A DNA stretch of 64,000 nt from Oscillospiraceae bacterium (GCA_021771675.1 JAETOP010000002.1:51746-115745), one strand, 5' to 3'. Shown: positions 8,638 to 17,188, counted from the first letter of the stretch. Numbers and translations are program-made. Notes: generated by a model not told the origin, from the sequence alone.

Positions 8638-10535
8638 TGCCTCCTGTAAAAATGCGCGGCGATGGCCGCATGGCAAAAAGCCCCAAAAAGACCCTGCTCC
8701 GGCTGCTGAGCTATCTGAAAAAATACGCCCCGGTGCTGCTGATTGTACTGGTGTGCATCTTCCTCACCTCCTTTGCCCAGACCATGGGCAGCCGCAGCCT
8801 GGGCACTCTGGTGGATCATTACATCCTGCCCATGGTGGAGTCCCACTCCCGGGATTTTGGACCCATGACATCCTATCTTCTGAAAATCGCCGCCATCTTT
8901 GGCGTAGGCATCCTCAGCTCCTTCTTCTTTAACTACCTGATGGTGGGTGTGAGCCAGGGGGTTCAGAAAACCATCCGGGATGAGATGTTCGTAAAGATGC
9001 AGCGGCTGCCTTTGCGGTATTTTGACACCAACACTGCGGGCAACATCATGTCCCGCTACACCAGTGATACCGACACCCTGCGTCAGATGGTCAGCCAGGC
9101 TATCCCCCAGTGCGTTTCTTCCATCATTACCCTGGTGGTGGTGGCGTGGAACCTGATCGACACCAGCTGGCTGTTGTTCATCGTCATGCTCTTTACCATT
9201 ACGCTGATTGTTTATGTCACCAAGTATCTGGCAGGAAAAGCCGGCAAATATTTCATCGGCCAGCAGAAGTCCCTCGGTGCGGTAAACGGCTATATTGAGG
9301 AGATGATTAACGGCCAGCGGGTGGTGAAGATTTTCAACCACGAGCATGTGTGCCAGCAGGAGTTCGATGCTCTGAACGAAACCCTCTGCCGCAACGCCTA
9401 CGCCGCTGGCAAGTTCTCCAATGTTATGGGCCCCATCAATAATAACCTGGGTTATATTCAGTATGCGGTGCTGGCCATTGTGGGCGGAATGATGGTGGTG
9501 ATGAGCGAAGGAAAGATGCTCACTCTGGGCAGCCTGATGGCCTTTATGATTCTGTCCCGGAGCTTCAACATGCCCATCTCCCAGATTTCCAACCAGATCA
9601 ATTCCATTGTCATGGCCCTGGCCGGGGCGGAGCGTATCTTCGAGCTGATGGATCAGGAGCCGGAGCAGGATGAAGGCTATGTTCATCTGGTCAACGCCAG
9701 AATCGACCCGGACGGCACCATCCACGAGACGCAGGAGCGCACCGGGCACTGGGCCTGGAAGCACTACCACAAGGCTGAGAACACCACCACCTATCAGGAA
9801 CTGAAAGGCGACATCTATATGGAGCATGTGGACTTTGGCTATGTGCCGGAAAAGACGGTGCTCCACGATGTATCCCTGTACGCCAAGCCCGGCCAGAAGA
9901 TCGCCTTCGTGGGGGCTACCGGTGCGGGAAAGACCACAATCACCAACCTGATTAACCGGTTCTATGATATTGAGGACGGCAAAATCCGCTACGACAATAT
10001 CAACATTAACAAAATCTGTAAGGATGACCTGCGCCGCTCTCTGGGCGTTGTGCTGCAGGATACCAACCTATTCACCGGCACGGTAATGGACAACATCCGC
10101 TATGGCAAGCTGGACGCCACCGATGAAGAGTGCATCCACGCCGCAAAGCTGGCCAATGCCCACGACTTCATCACCCGGCTTCCTGAGGGCTACGACACCA
10201 TGCTTACCGGCAACGGCGCACGGCTCTCCCAGGGTCAGCGGCAGCTGATTGCCATTGCCCGGGCCGCAGTGGCGGATCCTCCGGTGATGATTCTGGATGA
10301 GGCTACCTCCTCCATTGACACCTACACCGAGGCCCTGGTGCAGGCGGGCATGGATGCGCTCATGAAGGGCAGAACTGTTTTTGTCATTGCCCACCGGCTG
10401 TCCACCGTCCGCAATTCCGACTGCATCATGGTTCTGGATCAGGGCCGCATCATCGAACGGGGCACCCACGATGATCTCATTGCCCAGAAGGGCACCTATT
10501 ATCGGCTCTACACCGGTGATTTTGAACTGGAGTAA
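8637..10535 (+). CDS. ABC exporter half-transporter, catalytic subunit
   Basis: 632 residues from the ATG overlapping the previous stop; ATG 8670 is an alternative. Exporter membrane domain, then a ~50-residue insert (residues ~345-400, containing HETQERTGHWAWKHYHK) between membrane and ATPase domains, typical of the YheH-like clostridial subunits. The ATPase is canonical: Walker A GATGAGKTT, signature LSQGQRQ, Walker B VMILDEATSSID, H-loop AHRLS. It supplies the active hydrolysis site for the heterodimer. Confidence 0.93.
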   Translation: MPPVKMRGDGRMAKSPKKTLLRLLSYLKKYAPVLLIVLVCIFLTSFAQTMGSRSLGTLVDHYILPMVESHSRDFGPMTSYLLKIAAIFGVGILSSFFFNYLMVGVSQGVQKTIRDEMFVKMQRLPLRYFDTNTAGNIMSRYTSDTDTLRQMVSQAIPQCVSSIITLVVVAWNLIDTSWLLFIVMLFTITLIVYVTKYLAGKAGKYFIGQQKSLGAVNGYIEEMINGQRVVKIFNHEHVCQQEFDALNETLCRNAYAAGKFSNVMGPINNNLGYIQYAVLAIVGGMMVVMSEGKMLTLGSLMAFMILSRSFNMPISQISNQINSIVMALAGAERIFELMDQEPEQDEGYVHLVNARIDPDGTIHETQERTGHWAWKHYHKAENTTTYQELKGDIYMEHVDFGYVPEKTVLHDVSLYAKPGQKIAFVGATGAGKTTITNLINRFYDIEDGKIRYDNININKICKDDLRRSLGVVLQDTNLFTGTVMDNIRYGKLDATDEECIHAAKLANAHDFITRLPEGYDTMLTGNGARLSQGQRQLIAIARAAVADPPVMILDEATSSIDTYTEALVQAGMDALMKGRTVFVIAHRLSTVRNSDCIMVLDQGRIIERGTHDDLIAQKGTYYRLYTGDFELE

Positions 10536-10541
10536 AGCAAT

Positions 10542-10582
10542 GGCGTCTGAGTTGGTTACCCAATTCAGACGCCGTTTTTTTC
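10542..10582 (+). terminator. Terminator after ABC exporter operon
   Basis: 14-bp arms GGCGTCTGAGTTGG / CCAATTCAGACGCC, then GTTTTTTTC. Confidence 0.88.
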
Positions 10583-10588
10583 TTATGC

Positions 10589-11257
10589 TCAGGGGGTGCC
10601 AGGGGAATTGGAAATATTCCGCAAATGGAAATACACGGTACTGACGCTGATGTCCAATTCGCTGGCAACAAGCTCTACAGAATTTTTCAGTTCAAAAACA
10701 TGAAGGCTGTGCAGCAGGCGAATGATTTCCTTGTTTCGCATGGAGGGGAGAATGGACTCATCTCTGAGAACCTGATTTTTTGCCTCCTGGAGCTTCTGCT
10801 CAATAGCATTTGTAGAGTTTTCTGCAAAATTCTCCGCCGTAAAGACAGAGGTGTCCCCGGGAAGCATCTCGGATAAATACTGAATCATCGGCGTACCGAG
10901 ATACAGGTTGATGCACAGCAGCCCGATGATCCGTCGGCCCTTCCCCCGAATGGCAATGGTGGTGGATTTCATGGGTTCTCCCTGTTTGTTTTTGCTGAAA
11001 TACACTTGGAAATCACTGTTGGAGCCATCGGATTCCAGTTTATTCAGCATGGAGATGCCCAAATCCGTGATGGGGGAGCCATCTGTGCGTCCGGTGTGAA
11101 AGCCGTTCATTATTTTGATTACGGAATGATCCCAATCTGCCAAACTGTGCAGGGCAATCTCGTAGCTGGAGCCCAGGTAGGCAGCCAGTCCTTCCACCAG
11201 AGTTTTGTAGGTGTCCAGAATACACAGATCCTCTGCGGTCAGATTCCTGTCAATCAT
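10589..11257 (-). CDS. YheO/DauR-like PAS and HTH transcriptional regulator
   Basis: 222 residues from ATG 11257 (AAAGGAA upstream); an open extension to 11395 crosses the predicted promoter and is discarded. The N-terminal ~110 residues match the YheO-type PAS domain (SSYEIALHSL, then KSTTIAIRGKGRRIIGLLCINL), and the C-terminus holds a helix-turn-helix (VELVASELDISVSTVYFHLR). DauR, a characterised member, represses D-arginine catabolism genes. Divergent from ridA / aminotransferase / antiporter, which it probably controls. It is more AT-rich than its neighbours. Confidence 0.87.
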   Translation of the reverse strand: MIDRNLTAEDLCILDTYKTLVEGLAAYLGSSYEIALHSLADWDHSVIKIMNGFHTGRTDGSPITDLGISMLNKLESDGSNSDFQVYFSKNKQGEPMKSTTIAIRGKGRRIIGLLCINLYLGTPMIQYLSEMLPGDTSVFTAENFAENSTNAIEQKLQEAKNQVLRDESILPSMRNKEIIRLLHSLHVFELKNSVELVASELDISVSTVYFHLRNISNSPGTP

Positions 11258-11295
11258 AGCAGCAAATTCCTTTTTGAAAAATTTTTTTCGTAAAT

Positions 11296-11324
11296 ATTTT
11301 ACATAAAAAATGTTGAAAAGGCAA
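11296..11324 (-). promoter_or_regulatory. Predicted promoter of the YheO-like regulator
   Basis: On the minus strand: -35 TTGCCT (11324-11319), 17-bp spacer, -10 TAAAAT (11301-11296), about 40 bases before ATG 11257. Confidence 0.5.
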
Positions 11325-11420
11325 GTAGAATTCCGGTCGGAGCTGTTGTACTTCTTGTCAAAAAATGCGTGGGTGTATTTATGGAAGGTATACAAAAAAT
11401 ATTTTTAGTAGAATATATGA

Positions 11421-11449
11421 TTGACTAAAATAATTTACAGTCCTATAAT
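11421..11449 (+). promoter_or_regulatory. Predicted promoter of the ridA operon
   Basis: -35 TTGACT (11421-11426), 17-bp spacer, -10 TATAAT (11444-11449). The AT-rich 110 bases between this and the divergent promoter are the likely regulator-binding region. Confidence 0.65.
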
Positions 11450-11511
11450 GAGAATGAAATCAGAGAATTTCAACCCCATTATCCTGTAAAATGTTTTAAG
11501 GAGGATGTTTT

Positions 11512-11883
11512 ATGAAAACGATTTCTACCGAAAATGCCCCTGCTGCCATTGGCCCTTACTCCCAGGCGCAGATGGCCTGGGGACTGGTTTTCGTCTCCGG
11601 CCAGATTCCTGTGGTTCCCGCTACCGGTGAGGTCGCCGAGGGCGGCATCAGCGGCCAGGCGGAGCAGTCCTGCAAGAATGTGGCTGCTGTGCTGGAAGCT
11701 GCCGGTTCTTCCATGGCCAAGGTTTTGAAAACAACCTGCTTTCTGGCGGACATGGGGGATTTTGCAGCCTTTAATGAAGTTTATGAGAAGTATTTTGTCT
11801 CCAAGCCTGCCCGCAGCTGCGTTGCGGTGAAAGCGCTGCCCAAGGGCGTACTGTGTGAGATCGAGGCAATCGCCGAGATGTAA
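11512..11883 (+). CDS. ridA: RidA family enamine/imine deaminase
   Basis: 123 residues, full length. RidA proteins are small trimeric cytosolic enzymes that hydrolyse reactive enamine/imine intermediates released by PLP enzymes. The opening APAAIGPYSQA and the C-terminal PARSCVAVKALPKGVLCEIE are family hallmarks; the Arg in PARSC is the substrate-carboxylate-binding residue. AAGGAGG precedes the ATG. The operon partner is a PLP-dependent aminotransferase, consistent with a job in clearing its by-products or completing a deamination. Confidence 0.95.
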   Translation: MKTISTENAPAAIGPYSQAQMAWGLVFVSGQIPVVPATGEVAEGGISGQAEQSCKNVAAVLEAAGSSMAKVLKTTCFLADMGDFAAFNEVYEKYFVSKPARSCVAVKALPKGVLCEIEAIAEM

Positions 11884-11894
11884 GGGAGGACGGT

Positions 11895-13121
11895 ATGGGT
11901 AATATCAAAGACTTGATGCGGCCTGCCTTTGCCAAGCTGGACGGCGGACTGTTCTCCGTGACTGAAAAGGCTGACGTGGGCGATGTGGGTCAGCGCATGA
12001 AGGAAATGGGTGTGGCCATGATGAGCTGGGCGGACCCCTTCATGCCCGACCCCTCCATCCCGGACTGCGTTACTGAGGCAGCCATTGACGCACTGAAAAC
12101 CGGTGCGCCTGCCCATTACATCATGCCCATCGGAAGCCCGGAGCTGAAAGTGCTTATTGCGGGGCGCACCAAAGAGCGCTTCGGCATCGACCTGGATCCT
12201 CAGAGAAACATCATCATCAACCCCGGTTCGGACGTGGGCCTGATGTTTGCCATGGCTCCCTGGATCAACCCCGGAGACGAGGTGATGATTCACGATCCCA
12301 GCTATGGCAGCAATTTCCTGAACCCGGAGCTGCTGGGCGGCGTCACCGTCCGGGTGCCCACCTACGAGGAGGATGGCTGGCACCTGCGCATTGAAGAATA
12401 CGAGAAGCGTCTTACCGACAAAACCAAAATGGTGCTGCTGACCAATCCCAACAACCCCACCTGCGTCACCTATACCCGGCAGGAGCTGGAGCAGCTGGCG
12501 GCGTTCTGCGTCCGCAATAACCTGGTCTGTGTGGTGGATCAGGCCTTCGAGGATACCGTGTTCGATGGCCGGGAGATGGTCTGCATGGCATCCCTGCCCG
12601 GTATGTGGGAGCGTACCGTCACCGTTTGCTCCGTTTCCAAGGGTATGGCCCTCAGCGGCTTCCGGGTGGGCTGGATTTATGCCAACGACGTAATTATGGA
12701 TACTTATTTCGGCTCTGCGGTGAACATGCAGGGCGCTACCAGCACTCTGGCCCAGATGGCGGTGGTGCCTGCCTTTGAAGATGACAGCTTCATTGCCGAA
12801 TACATGAAAAAGTATGACAACCGCAGACGCTATGCCTACAAGCTGTTCAATTCCATTCCCGGCGTGTCCATGCAGATGCCAGAGGCCACCTTCCTGCAGT
12901 GGATCAATGTCTCTGGGCTGGGAACCTCCACCGAGGTGACTCAGTACCTGATTCAGGAGGCCAGAATCTGCGCCAACGACGGGAAATTCTACGGCGATCA
13001 GGGCCAGGGACATATCCGTTTGGTGGCGGGCTGCTTCTGGAATGATGAAGACTGCTATGCCGCCATGGACCGTATGGCCGCAGCGTTCCGTAAGCTGGCA
13101 GAGAAAAAGGGCCTCTGCTGA
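11895..13121 (+). CDS. PLP-dependent aminotransferase, class I/II
   Basis: 408 residues of fold-type I aminotransferase. Visible marks: GSDVGLMFAM (cofactor phosphate region), NPNNPTC, and SVSKGMALSGFRVGW with the Schiff-base Lys. It probably moves the amino group of an amino acid to a 2-oxo acid, or cleaves it, in the cytosol. AAGGGAGGACGGT ribosome site; 11 bases after ridA. With RidA, an antiporter-family transporter and a DauR-like regulator, a catabolic role on an imported amino acid, possibly a D-isomer, is a reasonable inference. Confidence 0.9.
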   Translation: MGNIKDLMRPAFAKLDGGLFSVTEKADVGDVGQRMKEMGVAMMSWADPFMPDPSIPDCVTEAAIDALKTGAPAHYIMPIGSPELKVLIAGRTKERFGIDLDPQRNIIINPGSDVGLMFAMAPWINPGDEVMIHDPSYGSNFLNPELLGGVTVRVPTYEEDGWHLRIEEYEKRLTDKTKMVLLTNPNNPTCVTYTRQELEQLAAFCVRNNLVCVVDQAFEDTVFDGREMVCMASLPGMWERTVTVCSVSKGMALSGFRVGWIYANDVIMDTYFGSAVNMQGATSTLAQMAVVPAFEDDSFIAEYMKKYDNRRRYAYKLFNSIPGVSMQMPEATFLQWINVSGLGTSTEVTQYLIQEARICANDGKFYGDQGQGHIRLVAGCFWNDEDCYAAMDRMAAAFRKLAEKKGLC

Positions 13122-13144
13122 CAAATAGAAAAGGAGAAATCAAT

Positions 13145-14524
13145 ATGGCAGAAAAGAAGAAGCTTGAGTTCCGGGGCGGGATGGCAATGTCTCTGGTGCC
13201 GGTGCTCATCTATGTGGGCTTTTGCATCACGCTGTTCATCGGCTTCAAGGCCTTCAACATGGAAGCGCTGGCTGTAGGCGGTTTTCTGGGACTGCTGGTG
13301 GGCGGTATCTTCTGCAAGAGCTACACCAAGTATTGGGAGAGCGCCATTTCCGGCATTTCCTCCATCACCTCCGTCTCTGTGGTGGTGATCCTGCTGCTGG
13401 TGGGCATGTTCAGCCAGATGATTAAGACCAGCAATATCTCCGGCGGCTTTGTCTGGCTGGCCAATTCCATCGGCATCAAGGGCGGTCTGTTCGTGGCCTT
13501 CACCTTCCTGACCACCTGCATCGTCTCCACGGCCACCGGCTCCTCCATCGGCACCATGTTCATCGCCTTCCCCATTTTCTACCCCGCTGGTACGATTCTG
13601 GGCGCAAACACCATGTGGCTGGCCGGCTCCATTGTCTCCGGCGCCATCTTCGGCGACAACCTGGCCCCCATCTCCGATACCACCATCGCTTCCGCCTCCA
13701 CCCAGCAGTTCCAGGACGGCACCCCCGCCGACGTGGGCGGCGTCGTCACCAGCCGCCTGCGCTACTCCGCAGTGGCCGGTGTGATTTCCCTGATCCTGTT
13801 CGGCATCGTGGGCGGCATCGGCGGCACCTATCAGGGCGGCGCCATTGAGGCTGCCTCCAACCCTGCCAGCCTGGTGATGCTGATTCCCGTGGTGATTATG
13901 CTGATCGTTTCCACCAAGACCCGGAACATCTACCTGGGCATCCTGGTGGGCCTGGGTCTGGGTACCGTTGTGGGCCTGGCCTTTGGGCTCTTCGGCATGG
14001 GAGATGTCTTTGCCAACGATCCTGCCAATAATGCGGCGGTTGGCTTCCTGGTTTCCGGCATCAACGGCATCCTGCCCACTGTGGCCCTGGTTATTTCCGT
14101 GTTCGGTATCATGGGCGTTTTGAACGATGCGGGAATGCTGGACTTTGTGGCTGAGAAGATTCTGAGCAGCAAGGCCGGTCAGACCCAGCGGGGCGCCGAG
14201 CTGCTGTGCATGGCGGGCATCTCCGTCACCACCATTCTCTTTGGCGGCGTGACCAGCGCCTCCATTCTCACCTTCGGCCCCATCCTGAATAAGATTGGCT
14301 CCGCCAAGAATATCCACCCCTATCGCCGGGCCAACCTGTTGGACGGCACTGCCAACAGCCTGCCTGCCATCGTCCCCTTTATGAGCACCTTCGTGTTCAT
14401 CGGCGCTGCGCTGACGGGCCTGTCTCCTCTGGCAGTGGCCGGAGGCACCATCTATGCCTTTGCCCTGTTCCTCACCTTCCTGTTTGCGGTTCTCACCGGC
14501 TGGGGCCGTAAGAACGAGAAGTAA
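13145..14524 (+). CDS. NhaC-family Na+/H+ antiporter-like transporter
   Basis: 459 residues, about 11-12 membrane segments. The motif GDNLAPISDTT (residues ~170-180) is diagnostic of the NhaC family. Members exchange Na+ for protons, or couple ion flux to organic acid or amino-acid movement (for example malate-lactate antiport). Third gene of the ridA operon, 23 bases after the aminotransferase with AAAAGGAG, so it may well import the aminotransferase substrate rather than serve pH homeostasis; that is inference. Confidence 0.88.
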   Translation: MAEKKKLEFRGGMAMSLVPVLIYVGFCITLFIGFKAFNMEALAVGGFLGLLVGGIFCKSYTKYWESAISGISSITSVSVVVILLLVGMFSQMIKTSNISGGFVWLANSIGIKGGLFVAFTFLTTCIVSTATGSSIGTMFIAFPIFYPAGTILGANTMWLAGSIVSGAIFGDNLAPISDTTIASASTQQFQDGTPADVGGVVTSRLRYSAVAGVISLILFGIVGGIGGTYQGGAIEAASNPASLVMLIPVVIMLIVSTKTRNIYLGILVGLGLGTVVGLAFGLFGMGDVFANDPANNAAVGFLVSGINGILPTVALVISVFGIMGVLNDAGMLDFVAEKILSSKAGQTQRGAELLCMAGISVTTILFGGVTSASILTFGPILNKIGSAKNIHPYRRANLLDGTANSLPAIVPFMSTFVFIGAALTGLSPLAVAGGTIYAFALFLTFLFAVLTGWGRKNEK

Positions 14525-14541
14525 TTCATCCGTGGCATTTT

Positions 14542-14573
14542 GGAGGCTGCTCCGGTAAAATAGGGCAGCCTCC
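14542..14573 (+). terminator. Hairpin after the ridA operon
   Basis: Arms GGAGGCTGC / GCAGCCTCC around a 14-base loop, 18 bases after the antiporter stop. There is no U-tract, so termination is likely weak. Confidence 0.4.
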
Positions 14574-14604
14574 AATAGAACCTGACAAATTCCAAAAATG
14601 GGGC

Positions 14605-14632
14605 TTGACAAATCGTGGGAATCTGGTATAAT
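14605..14632 (+). promoter_or_regulatory. tRNA-Val promoter
   Basis: Consensus -35 TTGACA (14605-14610), 16-bp spacer, -10 TATAAT (14627-14632), 18 bases ahead of the tRNA. Confidence 0.8.
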
Positions 14633-14650
14633 ACGTCTTGTTCCCGGTAC

Positions 14651-14727
14651 GGAGGCTTAGCTCAGCTGGTTAGAGCGCATGCTTCACACGCATGAGGTCA
14701 CAGGTTCGAGTCCCGTAGTCTCCACCA
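14651..14727 (+). tRNA. tRNA-Val (CAC)
   Basis: 77 bases with encoded CCA. Acceptor GGAGGCT / AGTCTCC, anticodon stem CATGC / GCATG with loop TTCACAC (anticodon CAC, reads GUG), T-arm GGTTCGAGTCC. Isolated single-tRNA unit with its own promoter and terminator. Confidence 0.95.
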
Positions 14728-14728
14728 A

Positions 14729-14765
14729 AAATCGGCAATCTTCGCAAGAAGGTTGCCGATTTTAC
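14729..14765 (+). terminator. Terminator of tRNA-Val
   Basis: AAATCGGCAATCTT / AAGGTTGCCGATTTT hairpin immediately after the CCA end, with an A-run before and a short T-run after it. Confidence 0.8.
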
Positions 14766-14843
14766 TTATTCACTTTTCACTCTTCACTAAAATTTTAGGG
14801 CCGATTTTTGGAAGGTGATAAGTAATAGTGAATAGTGAATAAG
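14765..14843. repeat. 79-bp imperfect palindrome with TTCACT units
   Basis: The left arm (14765-14789) holds three TTCAC(T) units; the right arm TAGTGAATAGTGAATAAG (14826-14843) is its near reverse complement. The stretch 14765-15117 is otherwise non-coding: this palindrome, one terminator and an AT-rich leader. Confidence 0.6.
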
Positions 14844-14891
14844 TAGGATACGGAGGGGAACGTGCATCTAAAGTGTTATGTAAGCACGATA

Positions 14892-14922
14892 AAACACTGC
14901 CTTTTTGGCAGTGTTTTTGTTT
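14892..14922 (+). terminator. Rho-independent terminator
   Basis: AAACACTGCC / GGCAGTGTTT hairpin with a TTTTT loop, followed by TTGTTTT. No gene is visible just upstream; it may end a short untranslated transcript or mark a lost gene. Confidence 0.75.
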
Positions 14923-15117
14923 TGATGAAGCCGGAAATTGGGCCAATTGGGGGCAGGAAGAAATTCGGTGAAATTGGGATGGAAATGTGGCGCTGTTTGT
15001 GATATTCTATTGACAATATAAATTTTCCTTTAGCTGCTGCGCCGGACTGCCCTGCAGGGGGGGCCTCTGGATGAGTAGAAGCGCCCGGTGCTTCAAACAA
15101 AAATATGGGGTGGAAAT

Positions 15118-15564
15118 ATGGTAACTTCAAACATGAAAGCAATTGTCAAGAGCGATCTTCAGAAGGTCTGGGAAATTGTTTTGGCAGTCGAAAATTACAG
15201 TACATGGCGAAGTGATTTGAGCAAAACAGAAATATTGAATGAAAAGCAGTTTGTTGAATATACGAACCAGGGCTTTGCAACAACGTTTACTGTTACAGAA
15301 ACGCAGCCGTATCGGTGCTGGAAATTTGACATGGAAAACAGCAATATGAGCGGGCATTGGGTCGGCGTTTTCACCGCAAAGGGCAGCGAGACAGAAATCG
15401 ATTTTACAGAGTATGTGACAGCCCAAAAGCTTTTCATGAAGCCCTTTGTGAAATTGTTTTTGAAGAGACAGCAGGCGCAATTTGTGCTCGATTTGAAAAA
15501 TGAGGCAGAGAAGAAAGGAAGAGGTCAAGGAAAATATGTATCGAATTCTGATTGTGGAGGATGA
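15118..15564 (+). CDS. SRPBCC (START/polyketide-cyclase fold) protein
   Basis: 148 residues from ATG 15118 (GGGGTGG upstream); a GTG 30 bases earlier is discarded. The layout MKAIVKSDLQKVWEIV, WRSDL, then a C-terminal helix FVKLFLKRQQAQFVLDLK is that of small SRPBCC ligand-binding proteins, which hold hydrophobic ligands in a deep cavity. The last 29 bases overlap the response-regulator gene, and the tail after KNEAEKK looks unlike the family, so the natural end may have been lost by a small mutation. AT-rich compared with neighbours, suggesting separate ancestry. Ligand unknown. Confidence 0.75.
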   Translation: MVTSNMKAIVKSDLQKVWEIVLAVENYSTWRSDLSKTEILNEKQFVEYTNQGFATTFTVTETQPYRCWKFDMENSNMSGHWVGVFTAKGSETEIDFTEYVTAQKLFMKPFVKLFLKRQQAQFVLDLKNEAEKKGRGQGKYVSNSDCGG

Positions 15565-16207
15565 TGACGGCATCGCGGGGGGAGTTGCCAGGCAGATTGT
15601 CTCCTGGGGGATGGAGGCAGTCCGGGTAAAAGATTTCCAGAATGTCACCGGGGAGTTTGCCGCCTGCCAGCCCCATCTGGTGCTGATGGACATCGGCCTG
15701 CCCTTTATGAACGGCTATCACTGGTGCAGCGAAATTCGCCGGGTGTCCAAGGTGCCCATCATCTTTTTGTCCTCGGCCTCGGACAATATGAACATCATCA
15801 TGGCTATGAACATGGGTGCGGACGATTTTATCCCCAAGCCCTTTGACTCCAATGTGCTGATTGCAAAAATCCAGGCCCTGCTCCGGCGAACCTATTCCTT
15901 CGGAGAGAGCAGCCCGGTTCTGGAGCACCGGGGGGCCATGCTGAATACCGGGGACAACACGCTGAGCTATCAGGGAAAGCAAATTCCCCTGTCAAAAAAT
16001 GAGTATCGGATTCTGCTGATTCTGATGAAAAACAAGGGCAAGGTGGTCAGCCGGGAAAAGCTGATGGAGGCATTGTGGCAGACCGATGAATTTGTGGACG
16101 AAAACGCCCTCACCGTGAATGTGGGCCGGCTGCGGAAAAAGCTGGAAGGGGCGGAGCTCACGGGATTTATTGAAACAAAATTTGGCGTAGGGTATCTGGT
16201 GGGGTGA
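15536..16207 (+). CDS. OmpR-family response regulator (BceR-like)
   Basis: 223 residues from ATG 15536; the frame opens at 15500 but MYRILIVEDD is the conserved beginning. Receiver domain with acidic pair EDDD, phospho-acceptor in LVLMDIGLP, Thr/Ser switch FLSSAS and Lys in PKPF; winged-helix DNA-binding domain from ~125 (SREKLMEALW, ENALTVNVGRLRKKLE). Followed after three bases by an intramembrane-sensing kinase and then a BceAB-type transporter, so it most likely induces that transporter in response to a cell-wall-active peptide. Confidence 0.93.
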   Translation: MYRILIVEDDDGIAGGVARQIVSWGMEAVRVKDFQNVTGEFAACQPHLVLMDIGLPFMNGYHWCSEIRRVSKVPIIFLSSASDNMNIIMAMNMGADDFIPKPFDSNVLIAKIQALLRRTYSFGESSPVLEHRGAMLNTGDNTLSYQGKQIPLSKNEYRILLILMKNKGKVVSREKLMEALWQTDEFVDENALTVNVGRLRKKLEGAELTGFIETKFGVGYLVG

Positions 16208-16210
16208 AAA

Positions 16211-17188
16211 ATGCTGAATTATCTGAGGCAGAGAAGAAAGTGGCTGCTGCTCCTGATCTGCTGCGCTTTGGTATTCGCCGGGTCTTTTTGGCTCTATCAC
16301 CTCCCGGTGGCGGCAGTGCTGTACCCCAGCGCCCTGTGCGGGGTGCTGGTGCTGGGCTGGTTTCTTGCGGACTACAGAAGGCAGCGGCAAATGGAACGGA
16401 AGCTTTCCCAGCTGGCGCTCCTGCCCGACGATCTGACGGAGGGCCTGGAAGTGGCCCCCGGCAGTCTGGACGAAGCCTATGGGAAGATCATCCGGAACCT
16501 TTCCCAGCGGGAGCAGTCCCTCCGCCAGGAGCAGCAGCGCCGGGAGACGGACCGGACGGATTACTATACCACCTGGGTTCATCAGATCAAGACCCCCATT
16601 GCCGCCATGCGCCTGCTGCTGGAAAATGAGGACTCCCCCCTGAGCCGGAGCCTGGGAGAGGAATTGCAGCGGATCGAGCAGTATGCCCTCATGGCGCTGA
16701 CCTACCAAAGGCTTGACAGCGTGGATACGGACTATGTGTTCCGGGAGTGCCAGATCGACCGGGTGGTTCGGGGAGCGGTGCGGAAATTCGCCGGGCAGTT
16801 TATCCGAAAGGGAATCCGGCTGGACTACACGCCCATGGAAAAGCAGATTGTCACCGACGAAAAATGGCTCTCTTTTGTGGTGGAGCAGCTGCTGTCCAAT
16901 GCTCTGAAATACACCCAGCAGGGCTCCGTCTCCATCTATATGGAGGGGGAGTGCCTGTGCATCCGGGATACGGGCATCGGCATCGCCCCGGAGGACTTGC
17001 CCCGGATTTTCCAGAGAGGCTACACCGGCTGCAACGGCCGGACGGATAAAAGGGCCACGGGGCTGGGGCTGTACCTCTGCCGCCGGATTTGCCAGAACCT
17101 GGGCCACACCATCACCGCCCAGTCCACCCTGGGGGAGGGCACCCTGATTGCGCTGGATTTGAGCCAGAGCCGGGGCACGTTTGAATAA
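16211..17188 (+). CDS. Intramembrane-sensing histidine kinase (BceS-like)
   Basis: 325 residues. Two membrane helices (~12-31 and ~36-55) with almost no extracytoplasmic loop, so it cannot sense a ligand directly. H-box TTWVHQIKTPIAAMRL with the phosphorylated His, N-box EQLLSNALKYT, G1 IRDTGIGI, G2 ATGLGLYLC. Kinases of this type (BceS) take their signal from the partner ABC permease, which is encoded just downstream. Confidence 0.93.
   Translation: MLNYLRQRRKWLLLLICCALVFAGSFWLYHLPVAAVLYPSALCGVLVLGWFLADYRRQRQMERKLSQLALLPDDLTEGLEVAPGSLDEAYGKIIRNLSQREQSLRQEQQRRETDRTDYYTTWVHQIKTPIAAMRLLLENEDSPLSRSLGEELQRIEQYALMALTYQRLDSVDTDYVFRECQIDRVVRGAVRKFAGQFIRKGIRLDYTPMEKQIVTDEKWLSFVVEQLLSNALKYTQQGSVSIYMEGECLCIRDTGIGIAPEDLPRIFQRGYTGCNGRTDKRATGLGLYLCRRICQNLGHTITAQSTLGEGTLIALDLSQSRGTFE

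Noticed and set aside
13055..14611. 518-codon minus-strand open frame
   Set aside because: Antisense to the NhaC-type transporter; extreme Gly/Asp/His/Gln content marks it as an artefact of GC-rich third positions.
14651..14843. tRNA-Val as an integration site of a genomic island
   Set aside because: No integrase gene and no repeated tRNA 3' end were found downstream within the window.
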